Below are positions 1 to 8,014 of a stretch of DNA of 41,517 bases, in pieces (the stretch's first letter is position 1; every line of letters begins with the position of its first letter). The notes beneath the pieces were generated by a model. It was not told the origin of the DNA. It did not search any database and was given only the letters and a program-made list of their open reading frames with translations. This DNA comes from Thermaceae bacterium. Its GTDB lineage: Bacteria; Deinococcota; Deinococci; Deinococcales; Marinithermaceae. Both the position numbers and the translations under genes were made by a program. The DNA lies in contig JALSRQ010000119.1 of NCBI GenBank assembly GCA_026984675.1, positions 1-41,517 of the forward strand, read 5' to 3'.

Positions 1-435
1 GCGGGCGAGGAGCCGTTCCGCCTCGGCGGGGTCGGCGGGGCGGGCGTAGGGCGGCTGGGCCCCGAGCCTTTTCGGGCTGATCCAGGGGCCCTCGAGGTGG
101 GCCCCGAGCACCCGCGCCTCGCCGCGCCCCCGGCGCCTCCGCACCGACTCGATGCCGGCGAGGGCCCGCTCCAGGTCGCCCTCGGGGGCGGTGACGGTGG
201 TGGCGAGCAGGGCGGTGGTGCCGTGCCGGGCGTGGAAGCGGGCGAGCCGCCGCACCGCCGCCTCCCCCTCCATGGCGTCGGCGCCGTCGCCGCCGTGCAC
301 GTGGAGGTCGATAAAGCCCGGGAGCAGGTAGCGGCGGGGGGCGGGGCCGGGGGCGAACCCCTCGATCCGCTCGCCGAAGGTAAGCCGCCCGGGACGGAGC
401 CCCGTTGGGGTCAGGACCTGGCCGGCGAGCTCCAC
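1..435 (-). CDS. nagA: N-acetylglucosamine-6-phosphate deacetylase, partial
   Basis: NagA deacetylates GlcNAc-6-phosphate to glucosamine-6-phosphate in the cytoplasm, the last dedicated step of amino-sugar salvage. Only the N-terminal 145 codons are in the window; the gene runs off the left edge. The GTG start at 435 lies one base after the anmK stop and follows a GAGGGAGG ribosome-binding site. The amidohydrolase metal-site motif GFIDLHVHG appears near residue 40, followed by a GTTALLATTVT segment and HLEGPW near residue 120, all characteristic of NagA. It is the third gene of a minus-strand operon gntR-anmK-nagA. MurQ, encoded divergently, makes the GlcNAc-6-phosphate that NagA uses, so the two operons belong to one pathway. 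Confidence 0.93.
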   Translation of the reverse strand, partial: MELAGQVLTPTGLRPGRLTFGERIEGFAPGPAPRRYLLPGFIDLHVHGGDGADAMEGEAAVRRLARFHARHGTTALLATTVTAPEGDLERALAGIESVRRRRGRGEARVLGAHLEGPWISPKRLGAQPPYARPADPAEAERLLAR

Positions 436-436
436 C

Positions 437-1519
437 CTAGATCCCTCCCTCGCTGGGCAGGAGCACCTTGCCGGCGACCGCCGCCCTCCTCGCTCCGGTG
501 GTCTGGGGCAGGACGTTCGGCGCCCCCAGCCACCGGAGGTAGCCGAGCAGGGCGAAGGCGAGGGGCTCGCGCACGGCGGCGTCGAGCCCGGTGGCCTCCT
601 CGAAGGTCCGCACCGGGGCCGGCAGGAGCTCGTGGAGGTGCTCCATGAGCACCGGGTTCTTGGCCCCGCCGCCGGCGACCCAGACCTCGTCGAGGCCGCG
701 GGGGACCAGGAACCGCCCGATCGCCTCGGCGATGCTCTCGGCCACGAAGCGGGTTACGGTGGCGACCAGGTCGGGGCCGGGGAGCGCGAACGCGCCGGGC
801 AGGTTCGCCAGCCGCCAGAGCTCGCGGCCGGTGGACTTGGGCGGCGGTCGATGGAGGTAGGGGTCGGCGAGCCAAAACGCCACCTGGGAGGCGAAGACCC
901 GGCCCGAGCGGGCCAGCGCCCCGTCGGTGTCCATGCGCCGACCCATGCGCTCGGCGGCCTCGTCGATCAGGGCGTTGCCGGGGCCGGTGTCGAAGGCGAC
1001 CACCCCGGCGGGATCGCGGCCGGGGAGGTAGGTGACGTTGGCGATGCCGCCGATGTTCAAAAGCGCCCGCCGCACCGCCGCCTCGGCGAAGAGCAGGTGG
1101 TCGGCGTAGGGCACGAGCGGCGCCCCCTCGCCGCCGGCGGCGAGGTCGGAGGGGCGGAGGTCGGCGACCACCGGCACCCCCAGGGCCTCGGCCAGGTAGG
1201 CGGCCTCGCCGAGCTGGAGGGTCGCCCGGGGGGGTTCGTGCCAGACCGTCTGGCCCGAGACCACCGCCAGGTCGGCCTCCAGCCCCTCGGCGGCCTCGGC
1301 GTAGAAGCGCCCCAGGTCGTGGTGGAGCCGGGCCAGCTCGGGGGTGGCGGCCTCGCCCCGCTGGGCCGCGCGGACCCGGGCCCTAAGGGCGTCGGGGTAG
1401 GGGCGGTGGCGGTGGTCGAGGAACCGGGAACCGAGCTCGGGGGGACGCCCCTCGAACCCGGCCAGGACCAGGTCGACGCCGTCGGCGCTGGTCCCGCTCA
1501 TCAACCCCAGGACCCGCAT
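437..1519 (-). CDS. anmK: anhydro-N-acetylmuramic acid kinase
   Basis: AnmK opens the 1,6-anhydro ring of anhydro-MurNAc and phosphorylates it with ATP to give MurNAc-6-phosphate. The 360-residue protein has the normal family length and starts with the ATP-site motif MSGTSADGVD (residues 7-16). Further family motifs are NIGGIANVTYLP near residue 155, DTGPGNALIDE near 175 and a VAGGGAKNPVLM segment near 280. The ATG start directly follows the gntR stop codon, with no gap. Its product is the substrate of MurQ (3309-4175). Anhydro-MurNAc normally comes from lytic transglycosylases, none of which is seen here. As the only amino-sugar kinase in the window it may be the sole entry point to MurQ. 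Confidence 0.95.
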   Translation of the reverse strand: MRVLGLMSGTSADGVDLVLAGFEGRPPELGSRFLDHRHRPYPDALRARVRAAQRGEAATPELARLHHDLGRFYAEAAEGLEADLAVVSGQTVWHEPPRATLQLGEAAYLAEALGVPVVADLRPSDLAAGGEGAPLVPYADHLLFAEAAVRRALLNIGGIANVTYLPGRDPAGVVAFDTGPGNALIDEAAERMGRRMDTDGALARSGRVFASQVAFWLADPYLHRPPPKSTGRELWRLANLPGAFALPGPDLVATVTRFVAESIAEAIGRFLVPRGLDEVWVAGGGAKNPVLMEHLHELLPAPVRTFEEATGLDAAVREPLAFALLGYLRWLGAPNVLPQTTGARRAAVAGKVLLPSEGGI

Positions 1520-2251
1520 CTACCGGCCCCTGAGCTCGGCGACAAAGTCGTAGCGGTCGCCCCGGTAGTGGGAGCGGGTGAACTCCAGGGGCGACCCGTC
1601 CTCGAGGTAGGAGACCCGCTCGATGTAGAGGGCGGGGGCGCCCGGGGCGAGCCCCAGCATCCCCGCCTCGCGCTCGGCCAGGGCCACCGCCCTAAGCCGC
1701 TCCAGCGCCCGGGCGGGCACGTGGCCCCGCCGCCGGAGGGCGGCGTAGAGGGAGTCGCCCACCGCCCCCGGGTCGGGGAGGAAGCGAGCGGGGACCACCG
1801 CCCGTTCCACCGCCATCGGGGTGCCGTCGGCGGTGCGCACCCGCACCAGCCGGACCACCGCGGCCCCCGGCGGCAGGGAGAGGGCGAGGGCCTCGGCCGG
1901 GGTGGCGGTGCCCTTTTCCCGCTTGAGCCAGCGGGAACCCGGCTCCATGCCCCGGGCCCGCATGTCCTCGGAGAAGCCGGTGAGCACCGAGAGCGGCTGC
2001 TCCACCCGGCGGGCCACGTAGGTGCCGGAGCCCTGGCGCCGGACCAGGAGGCCGCCGGCCACCAGCTCGTCGAGGGCCCGGCGCACGGTGAGCCGGGAGA
2101 CCCCGAGGGCCTCGGCCAGGGTGCGTTCGGAGGGCAGGGCCTCGCCGGGGGCGAGGGCGCCGCTTTGGATCTTCTCCTCGATCGCCGCCTTGAGCTGGAG
2201 GTAGAGGGGGGTGGGGGCCTCGAGGTCCAGCCGGAGCGCGGTTGCCTTCAC
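1520..2251 (-). CDS. GntR-family (HutC/UTRA) transcriptional regulator
   Basis: A 243-residue regulator with an N-terminal winged helix (about residues 10-75; PLYLQLKAAIEE, LPSERTLAEALGVSRLTVRRAL) and a C-terminal UTRA effector domain (about 85-235; LYIERVSYLEDGSPLEFTRS). Members such as NagR and DasR bind GlcNAc-6-phosphate or glucosamine-6-phosphate. A longer frame starts at 2278, but the GTG at 2251 is preferred: it gives the usual N-terminus and sits 6 nt after a TATACT box (2258-2263), fitting a leaderless transcript. The gene is first in a gntR-anmK-nagA operon and diverges from the hydrolase-murQ-nagZ-ABC operon, so it probably controls both. The effector is inferred from the neighbours. 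Confidence 0.9.
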   Translation of the reverse strand: MKATALRLDLEAPTPLYLQLKAAIEEKIQSGALAPGEALPSERTLAEALGVSRLTVRRALDELVAGGLLVRRQGSGTYVARRVEQPLSVLTGFSEDMRARGMEPGSRWLKREKGTATPAEALALSLPPGAAVVRLVRVRTADGTPMAVERAVVPARFLPDPGAVGDSLYAALRRRGHVPARALERLRAVALAEREAGMLGLAPGAPALYIERVSYLEDGSPLEFTRSHYRGDRYDFVAELRGR

Positions 2252-2257
2252 GCCGCG

Positions 2258-2263
2258 AGTATA
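2258..2263 (-). promoter_or_regulatory. -10 box of gntR operon (leaderless type)
   Basis: On the minus strand this is TATACT, ending 6 nt before the GTG codon of gntR. That distance puts the transcription start at or near the start codon. No good -35 is seen. Confidence 0.6.
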
Positions 2264-2289
2264 CCACCTGCGTACCACTCGGTTGCCAC
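2262..2289 (+). promoter_or_regulatory. candidate GntR operator: three TRCCAC direct repeats
   Basis: TACCAC at 2262-2267, TACCAC at 2273-2278 and TGCCAC at 2284-2289 repeat with an exact 11-bp period, about one helical turn. The first touches the -10 of gntR and the last overlaps the -35 of the divergent operon, so a bound regulator could shut both promoters. The assignment to the adjacent GntR protein is inferred from position. Confidence 0.5.
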
Positions 2290-2311
2290 TGGCCGCCCCC
2301 GGCGGTATACT
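2283..2311 (+). promoter_or_regulatory. sigma70-type promoter of the muropeptide salvage operon
   Basis: TTGCCA (2283-2288) and TATACT (2306-2311) are separated by exactly 17 nt. Only 8 nt lie between the -10 box and the ATG at 2320, so the transcript should be leaderless or nearly so. Confidence 0.75.
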
Positions 2312-2319
2312 CCGCCCAG

Positions 2320-3312
2320 ATGCTGGAAAGGGCCCGCGCGCTCCTGGAAGAGGCGGTCGCCGAGGGGGCGATCCCCGGGGGGGTGGTCGGGGCGGTCGCC
2401 GCCGACGGCCGGCGGGAGCGGGCGGCGGTGGGCCGGCTGGCGCTTCTTCCCCAGCCCGAGCCGGCCCGGCTCGACGCCTACTACGACCTCGCCAGCCTCA
2501 CCAAGGTCCTCTTCACCCTGCCCGAGGTGCTCCGGGCCGCCGAGCAGGGGCTTCTCGACCTCGACGATCCCTTGAGGCGGCACCTGCCCGAGGCCGCCTG
2601 GCTGCAACCCGGGCCCAACTTCGCCGACCGGACCCTGCGCGAGCTTCTCGCCCACACCGCCGGGCTGCCGGCCTGGGCCCCGCTCTACACCTGGGGCCAG
2701 GGGGCGACGCTCAAGGCGCGGGTGCTGCAGGAGCCCTGGCCCCTGGGGGCGCCGGTCTACTCCGACCTCGGCTACATCCTGCTCGGGCTGGTGCTCGAGC
2801 GCGTCCGGGGGAAACCCCTCGCCGAGTTCAACCTCCCCGAAGGCTTCGCCTGGGCCCCGCCGCCCGAGCGAACCGCGCCCACCGAGCGCTGCCCCTGGCG
2901 GGGGCGGATCCTGAGGGGCGAGGTCCACGACGAGAACGCCTACGCCCTGGGCGGGGCCGCCGGGCACGCCGGGCTCTTCGGCACGCTGGACGGCGTGCTC
3001 GACCAGCTGGAGGCCATCCTCGCCGGCCGCTGGCTCTCGCCCGCCGCCCTCGCCGAGATGGCCCGCCCCCACACCGAGGAACGGGCGCTGGGCTGGAGCC
3101 GCAAGCACCCCGGCTGGTCGGGGGGCGGGCTCGCCAGCCCCGCCGCCCTCGGCCACACCGGCTTCACCGGCACCGGCGCCTGGCTCGACCCCGAGCGGGG
3201 GGTGGGCTGGGCGCTGCTCACCAACCGCGTGCACCCCACCCGGCACGGCGCCAACGCCCTGGCCTGGCTCCGGCCCCGGGTGGGCAACGCGGTTTTGGCG
3301 GAGGTCCCGTGA
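2320..3312 (+). CDS. serine hydrolase, beta-lactamase/class C family (AmiE/YbbE-like)
   Basis: A 330-residue member of the beta-lactamase-like serine hydrolases. The nucleophile motif SLTK is near residue 58, a YSDLGY segment supplies the tyrosine motif near 147, and HTGFTGTG supplies the third active-site motif near 283. The gene begins the salvage operon and overlaps murQ by 4 nt. In Bacillus subtilis a protein of this family (YbbE/AmiE) sits beside nagZ and murQ and removes the peptide from MurNAc-peptides, and the context here is the same. No signal peptide is visible, so this copy may act in the cytoplasm on imported muropeptide, unlike the secreted B. subtilis enzyme. The ATG at 2320 is chosen over the upstream frame start because the promoter lies between them. 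Esterase or other hydrolase activity is not excluded. Confidence 0.8.
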   Translation: MLERARALLEEAVAEGAIPGGVVGAVAADGRRERAAVGRLALLPQPEPARLDAYYDLASLTKVLFTLPEVLRAAEQGLLDLDDPLRRHLPEAAWLQPGPNFADRTLRELLAHTAGLPAWAPLYTWGQGATLKARVLQEPWPLGAPVYSDLGYILLGLVLERVRGKPLAEFNLPEGFAWAPPPERTAPTERCPWRGRILRGEVHDENAYALGGAAGHAGLFGTLDGVLDQLEAILAGRWLSPAALAEMARPHTEERALGWSRKHPGWSGGGLASPAALGHTGFTGTGAWLDPERGVGWALLTNRVHPTRHGANALAWLRPRVGNAVLAEVP

Positions 3313-4175
3313 GCACCGAGGACGTGAACCCGCGCTACCGCGACCTCGACGCCTGGCCGCCGGGGGAGATTCTCGAGGCCCTCCTCGAGCGGCAGTTCGC
3401 CGCCCTGGCGGCGGTGCGCCCCGCCCTTCCCGCCCTGGAGGCCGCCGCCCTGGCCGCCGCCCGGCGGCTTTCCGCCGGCGGGGCGCTGGCCTACGCCGGG
3501 GCCGGCACCGCCGGCCGCCTGGCGGTGCTCGACGGGGCCGAGCTCCCCCCCACCTTCGGCTGGCCCGAGGAACGGCTCAGGCTCTTTTTGGCCGGCGGCG
3601 AGGGGGCGATGACCCGGGCGGTGGAGGCCGCCGAGGACGACGTCGAGGCCGGCCGGCGGGCGGGGGCGAGCCTGGGCGAGGGCGACGTCTTGGTGGCGGT
3701 CTCGGCCAGCGGCCGCACCCCCTACACCCTGGCCCTGGCCGCCGCCGCCCGCGAAAGGGGCGCCCTCACCGTGGGGATCGCCAACAACCCCGGGGCCCCG
3801 CTCCTTGGGGCGGTGGCCCACCCGGTCCTCCTCGACACCGGCCCCGAGGTCGTCGCCGGCAGCACCCGGCTGGCCGCCGGCACCGCCCAGAAGGTCGCCC
3901 TGAACCTCTTCTCCACCCTGGCGATGGTGCGGCTGGGCCGGGTCTACGGCAACCGGATGGTGGCGGTGCGGCCCACCAACCAAAAGCTCCGCCGCCGGGC
4001 CCGGGCGCTGGTGGCCGAGATCGCCGGGGTCGACGAGGACCGGGCCGAGGAGGCCCTAAGGGTCGCCGGCGGAGAGGTGCCGCTGGCGGTGCTTTTGGCC
4101 CGGGGGCTGGGCCTCGAGGCCGCCCGGAAGCGCCTCGCCGAGGCCGGCGGCAACCTCAGGGAGGCGCTCGCGTGA
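3309..4175 (+). CDS. murQ: N-acetylmuramic acid 6-phosphate etherase
   Basis: MurQ cleaves the lactyl ether of MurNAc-6-phosphate, yielding GlcNAc-6-phosphate and D-lactate. The 288-residue protein opens with the family-typical NPRYRDLDAWPPGEILEAL, then a SIS sugar-isomerase fold with AGAGTAGRLAVLDGAELPPT (about residues 59-78), the phosphosugar loop SASGRTPYTLAL near 133, and EVVAGSTRLAAGTAQK near 178. The GTG start overlaps the previous stop by 4 nt (GTGA), and nagZ follows with the same kind of overlap. It connects AnmK, which makes its substrate, with NagA, which uses its product; both are encoded divergently. Confidence 0.95.
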   Translation: MSTEDVNPRYRDLDAWPPGEILEALLERQFAALAAVRPALPALEAAALAAARRLSAGGALAYAGAGTAGRLAVLDGAELPPTFGWPEERLRLFLAGGEGAMTRAVEAAEDDVEAGRRAGASLGEGDVLVAVSASGRTPYTLALAAAARERGALTVGIANNPGAPLLGAVAHPVLLDTGPEVVAGSTRLAAGTAQKVALNLFSTLAMVRLGRVYGNRMVAVRPTNQKLRRRARALVAEIAGVDEDRAEEALRVAGGEVPLAVLLARGLGLEAARKRLAEAGGNLREALA

Positions 4176-5734
4176 GGAGGTGGCTCTTGTTGCTGCTGGC
4201 TGGCACGGCCTTCGCCCGGGCCGGGGCGGGGCCGTTTTTGATCCTCTCCTGGCCGGGCCCGGGGGTGCCCTACGACCTGATCGAGGAACTGAAGCCCGCC
4301 GGGGTCCTGCTCTTTAGCTCCAACTTCGCCGAGGGGCCGGGGCCGATCCACGAGCTCCGGGCGCGCTACCCCGACCTCCTCGTGTTCGTGGACCAGGAGG
4401 GCGGGCCCTTCAACTCGTTCCGGGTCCCCGGGGTCCCCCGCTTCCCCGGCGCGATGGCCCTCTCCGCCGCCGACGACCCGGGGCTCACCCGGGCGGTGGC
4501 CCGGGCGATCGGCGAGGAGGTCTGCTACGCCGGCGCCAACGTCGACTTCGCCCCGGTCCTCGACGTCAACACCAACCCCAAGAACCCGATCATCGGGATC
4601 CGCAGCTTCGGGGCCGACCCCGAGCGGGTGACCCGACAGGGGCTCGCCTTTATCGCCGGCCTCGAGGACGCCGGCGTCCTGCCCACCGCCAAGCACTTTC
4701 CCGGCCACGGCGACACCAGCGTCGACAGCCACCTCGGGTTGCCGGTCTACCCCAAGGGGAGCCTTCCGGAGATCGAGCGGGTCCACCTGGTGCCCTTCAA
4801 GGCCGCGGTCCGGGCCGGGGTGCCGCTGATCATGACCGCCCACATCCTCTACCCCGACCTCGACCCCGACTACCCCGCCACCCTCTCGAAGAGGATCCTC
4901 ACCGGGTTGCTGCGCGAAACGCTCGGCTTCAAGGGAGCGATCGTCACCGACGACATGAGCATGCGGGCGATCCGCGACCGCTACGGCCTCGGCGAGGCGG
5001 CGGTCCGGGCGGTGCGGGCGGGGGCCGATCTGGTGATCGCCGGCCGCGACCCCGACCGGGCCCGGGCGATCTTCCGGGCGCTTTCGGAAGCGATCGAGAA
5101 CGGCACGATCACCCCCGAGCGCCAGGCCGCCTCCCGGGCCCGGCTGGCCGCCCTTCGGCGGAGGGTTCGCCCCCCCTGCCCCGAACCCGACTGGCGGTCG
5201 CTTGAGGATTTGGCCCGGCGGGCGGCCCGGGCGGGGGTGACCTGGCTCCGGGGCGGGCTTCCCATCCCGGGGCCGGGGACGCTGGTGGTGGGGCCGAAGA
5301 TCCGCCCCCGCTACGGCGAGGAGCCCTCGCTGGCCGCGCTCGCCCCCAAGTACCTCCCCGGGGCCCACTACCAGGAGGTCTCCGAGGTCCCCACCGGACC
5401 CGAGATCGAGGCCACCCTGGCGCGGGCGAAGCGGTTCGACCGCGTGGTCCTCGGCACCTACCACTGGCTCGGGCCCCTGCCCGACGAAACGATCTGGCTC
5501 TACCAGGGCCTCAAGGCGCTCGGCAAACCGGTCTACGTGGTCGCACTGGGGAACCCCGACGACCTCGTCTACCTCGACCCCGCGCCCGACGGCTACCTTG
5601 CGACCTACGGCTTTCGCGCGGTCCAGGTTGAGGCCGCGTTGGAGGCCCTCGCCGGGAAGTTCGTCCCGGCGGGGAAGCTACCGGTCCCGGTGGGACCCTA
5701 CCCCATCGGGTACGGCAAGGGAGGTGTGAAATGA
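4172..5734 (+). CDS. nagZ: secreted beta-N-acetylhexosaminidase, GH3 (NagZ-type)
   Basis: NagZ removes GlcNAc from GlcNAc-(anhydro)MurNAc muropeptides. The 520-residue protein begins with a signal peptide (RRWLLLLLAGTAFARA), so it should act outside the cytoplasmic membrane, as in Bacillus rather than E. coli. The GH3 barrel carries VFVDQEGGPF near residue 72, the acid/base loop KHFPGHGDTSVDSHLG near 173 that defines the NagZ group, and the nucleophile motif VTDDMS near 258. About 170 further residues form a second domain like that of two-domain Gram-positive NagZ. Start and stop overlap murQ and the binding-protein gene by 4 nt, marking one transcript. Confidence 0.93.
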   Translation: MRRWLLLLLAGTAFARAGAGPFLILSWPGPGVPYDLIEELKPAGVLLFSSNFAEGPGPIHELRARYPDLLVFVDQEGGPFNSFRVPGVPRFPGAMALSAADDPGLTRAVARAIGEEVCYAGANVDFAPVLDVNTNPKNPIIGIRSFGADPERVTRQGLAFIAGLEDAGVLPTAKHFPGHGDTSVDSHLGLPVYPKGSLPEIERVHLVPFKAAVRAGVPLIMTAHILYPDLDPDYPATLSKRILTGLLRETLGFKGAIVTDDMSMRAIRDRYGLGEAAVRAVRAGADLVIAGRDPDRARAIFRALSEAIENGTITPERQAASRARLAALRRRVRPPCPEPDWRSLEDLARRAARAGVTWLRGGLPIPGPGTLVVGPKIRPRYGEEPSLAALAPKYLPGAHYQEVSEVPTGPEIEATLARAKRFDRVVLGTYHWLGPLPDETIWLYQGLKALGKPVYVVALGNPDDLVYLDPAPDGYLATYGFRAVQVEAALEALAGKFVPAGKLPVPVGPYPIGYGKGGVK

Positions 5735-7008
5735 AGGGACTCAAAGGGTTAGGGCTCGCGATGCTCCTCTTGCTCGTCCCCGCGCTGGCCAAGACCACCG
5801 TGACCGTGGCCAGCTGGGGCAGCCAGTCGGAGATCGAGCTCTACAACCAGGCCTTCAAGGCTTTCATGGCGAAGAACCCGGATATTCAGGTCAAGCTCCT
5901 CCACATCCCGGCGCGGGACTACTGGACCAAGCTGACCGCGATGTTCGCGGCCGGCAAGGCCCCCGACCTGATCTTCATCAACAACATCAACTTCCCCGCC
6001 TTCGCCGCCAAGGGGCTCCTGGTCCCGCTGGGGCAATACATCAAGAAGGACAACTTCGACACCGGAATCTACTACCAGGGGATCCTCGAGGCCTTCAAGT
6101 ACCGGGGCAAGCTCTACGTCCTGCCCCGCGACGTCTCCAACCTGGTCCTCTACTACAACCGCGACCTCTTTAAAAAGGCCGGGCTCCCCGACCCCAAGCC
6201 CGACTGGACCTGGGACGACTTCCTGAAGGCCGCCAAGGCCCTCACCGTGGAGAAGAACGGCAAGCGGGTGCAGTGGGGGATGTCGTTCTACACCTACTTC
6301 CTCTTCTGGGAGCCCTGGGTGTGGTCGAACGGCGGCCGCTTCTTTAGCCCGGACCACAGCAAGTTCCTGCTCAACAGCCCGGCTTCGGTCGAGGGCCTCC
6401 AGTTCTACGTCGACCTCCGCTACAAGCACCACGTCGCCCCCACCCCGGCCGAGGCCGCCGACCAGAGCGCCTTCGGGATGTTCCTGAACGGCCGCACCGC
6501 GATGATCGTCGACGGCCGCTGGCGGGTCCCCACCCTCAAGAAGAAGGCCAAGTTCGACTGGGACATCGTCCCCTTCCCCCGCGGCAAGGCCGGCAGCATC
6601 GTCGACATCGACGGCTCCGGTTGGGGCATCACCCGCACCGCCCGCAACAAGGCGGCGGCCTGGAAGGTCCTCAAGTTCCTGGCCGGTCCCGAGGGGGCCT
6701 TGATCTTCACCAAGGGCGGGTTGATCATCCCGGCGATCGGCTACGACCCCCTTCACCCCGAGGCCACCAACAAGGTCCTCAAGGCCTTCTTCACCCCGCC
6801 GCCGCCCCGCCACCAGCAGTACTTCCTCACCGTCAACAAGGACGCCGTCCCCACCGAGACCTTCGAGCGGTTCTCCGAGGCGATCCGGCTGATCGGCAAG
6901 GCCCTGCAGCCGGTCTGGCAGGGTAAGGAGGACGTCAAGACCGCCATGGACGCGGTGGCCCCCAAGGTGCAGAAGATCCTCGACGAGGTCAAGGCCGGCC
7001 GCAAGTAG
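5731..7008 (+). CDS. sugar ABC transporter substrate-binding protein (family 1)
   Basis: A 425-residue extracytoplasmic solute-binding protein of the MalE/UgpB type. A signal peptide (GLAMLLLLVPALA) precedes the mature start KTTVTVASWG; there is no lipobox cysteine, so it is probably free in the periplasm. The segment GKLYVLPRDVSNLVLYYNRD near residue 128 and the WDIVPFPRG stretch near 275 are typical of the family. It overlaps nagZ by 4 nt and precedes two permease genes after a strong hairpin. From context the ligand is a peptidoglycan sugar (GlcNAc, MurNAc, anhydro-MurNAc or a disaccharide); the sequence alone does not decide. Confidence 0.9.
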   Translation: MKGLKGLGLAMLLLLVPALAKTTVTVASWGSQSEIELYNQAFKAFMAKNPDIQVKLLHIPARDYWTKLTAMFAAGKAPDLIFINNINFPAFAAKGLLVPLGQYIKKDNFDTGIYYQGILEAFKYRGKLYVLPRDVSNLVLYYNRDLFKKAGLPDPKPDWTWDDFLKAAKALTVEKNGKRVQWGMSFYTYFLFWEPWVWSNGGRFFSPDHSKFLLNSPASVEGLQFYVDLRYKHHVAPTPAEAADQSAFGMFLNGRTAMIVDGRWRVPTLKKKAKFDWDIVPFPRGKAGSIVDIDGSGWGITRTARNKAAAWKVLKFLAGPEGALIFTKGGLIIPAIGYDPLHPEATNKVLKAFFTPPPPRHQQYFLTVNKDAVPTETFERFSEAIRLIGKALQPVWQGKEDVKTAMDAVAPKVQKILDEVKAGRK

Positions 7009-7016
7009 GCCCGTTC

Positions 7017-7040
7017 GGGGGCGGGGGGAGCCCCGCCCCC
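7017..7040 (+). other. intercistronic GC hairpin
   Basis: A perfect 10-bp inverted repeat (GGGGGCGGGG / CCCCGCCCCC, loop GGAG) lies in the 43-nt gap between the binding-protein gene and the first permease. No T-run follows, so it is not a standard terminator. Such hairpins often protect the upstream mRNA and keep binding protein in excess over permease. Confidence 0.6.
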
Positions 7041-7051
7041 TGCCCCCTTCC

Positions 7052-8014
7052 ATGGACGTCTTCCGCCGTTTCCCCTGGCTCTTCCTGCTCCCCAGTCTGG
7101 TGGGGTTCCTGGCCTTCAACGCCGGGCCGATCCTGCTCTCGCTCTGGATCTCGTTCACCCGCTGGGACGTCTTCCAGCCCCTGACCTTCCACAACCTGGT
7201 GGCGGCCTGGGCGGGGCTTGAGAACTACCGCCGGATGCTGGCCGACCCGGTGCTCAAGAAGGCCTTCTTCAACACCCTCTACTACGTGACGGTGGCGGTG
7301 CCGGTGGAGATCGCGGTGGCGCTGGCGGTGGCGCTGGGGCTCAACCGGCGCTTTTTCGGGGTGCGGATCGTGCGCACCCTCTACCTCCTGCCCACGGTCA
7401 CCAGCGTGGTGGCGGTGGGGTTGCTCTGGCGCTGGGTCTTGAACCCCTACGTGGGGCCGGTGAACCTCTTCCTGCGGTGGCTGGGGGGGCGGATGGAGGC
7501 GGTTTTTCACCTCCTGCACCTCCAGGTTCCGGCCACCCTCCACTGGCTGGCCACCCAGGGCCCCGGGTGGCTGGAGGACCCCGCCTGGGCGATGCCCGGG
7601 ATCATCATCGCCTCGGTCTGGGCCGGGCTCGGTTTCCGGATGCTGATCTTCCTGGCCGGGCTTCAGAACATCGATCCCAGCTACTACGAGGCGGCCGCCC
7701 TGGACGGGGCCAACGAGTGGCAGAAGTTCGTCCACGTCACCCTGCCGTTGCTCTCGCCCACGGTGTTCTTGAACACCATCCTGGCGCTGATCGGGGGGTT
7801 CCAGGTCTTCGGCCTGATCTACGTGATGACCGGCGGCGGGCCGCTGGACGCCACCAACGTGCTGCTCTTCTACCTCTACCAGAAGGCCTTCGGCGAGTTC
7901 CCCCCGGACATGGGCTACGCCTCGGCGATCGCCTGGCTTTTGTTCCTGATCCTCTTCGGCCTAACCGTGCTGCAGTGGAAGCTTCGGAAGCGCTGGGTGC
8001 TGGAAGAAGTATGA
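7052..8014 (+). CDS. sugar ABC transporter permease (MalF type)
   Basis: A 320-residue inner-membrane permease with about six membrane helices. The N-terminus FPWLFLLPSLVGFLAFNAGP is the usual first helix of this group. The cytoplasmic EAA loop that contacts the ATPase reads EAAALDGANEWQKFVHVTLP near residue 213. It overlaps the second permease gene by 4 nt. It would form the heterodimeric channel with the next gene product for the sugar bound by the 5731-7008 protein. No ATPase gene lies in this operon, so a shared MsmK/MalK-type ATPase encoded elsewhere must energise it. Confidence 0.93.
   Translation: MDVFRRFPWLFLLPSLVGFLAFNAGPILLSLWISFTRWDVFQPLTFHNLVAAWAGLENYRRMLADPVLKKAFFNTLYYVTVAVPVEIAVALAVALGLNRRFFGVRIVRTLYLLPTVTSVVAVGLLWRWVLNPYVGPVNLFLRWLGGRMEAVFHLLHLQVPATLHWLATQGPGWLEDPAWAMPGIIIASVWAGLGFRMLIFLAGLQNIDPSYYEAAALDGANEWQKFVHVTLPLLSPTVFLNTILALIGGFQVFGLIYVMTGGGPLDATNVLLFYLYQKAFGEFPPDMGYASAIAWLLFLILFGLTVLQWKLRKRWVLEEV

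Noticed and set aside
632-2575. 647-codon plus-strand frame opposite anmK and gntR
   Set aside because: Composition is shadow-like and both minus-strand genes carry diagnostic motifs and tight junctions.
7017-7040. Rho-independent terminator
   Set aside because: The stem is strong but is followed by TGCCCCC instead of a T-run, and the same operon continues 12 nt later.
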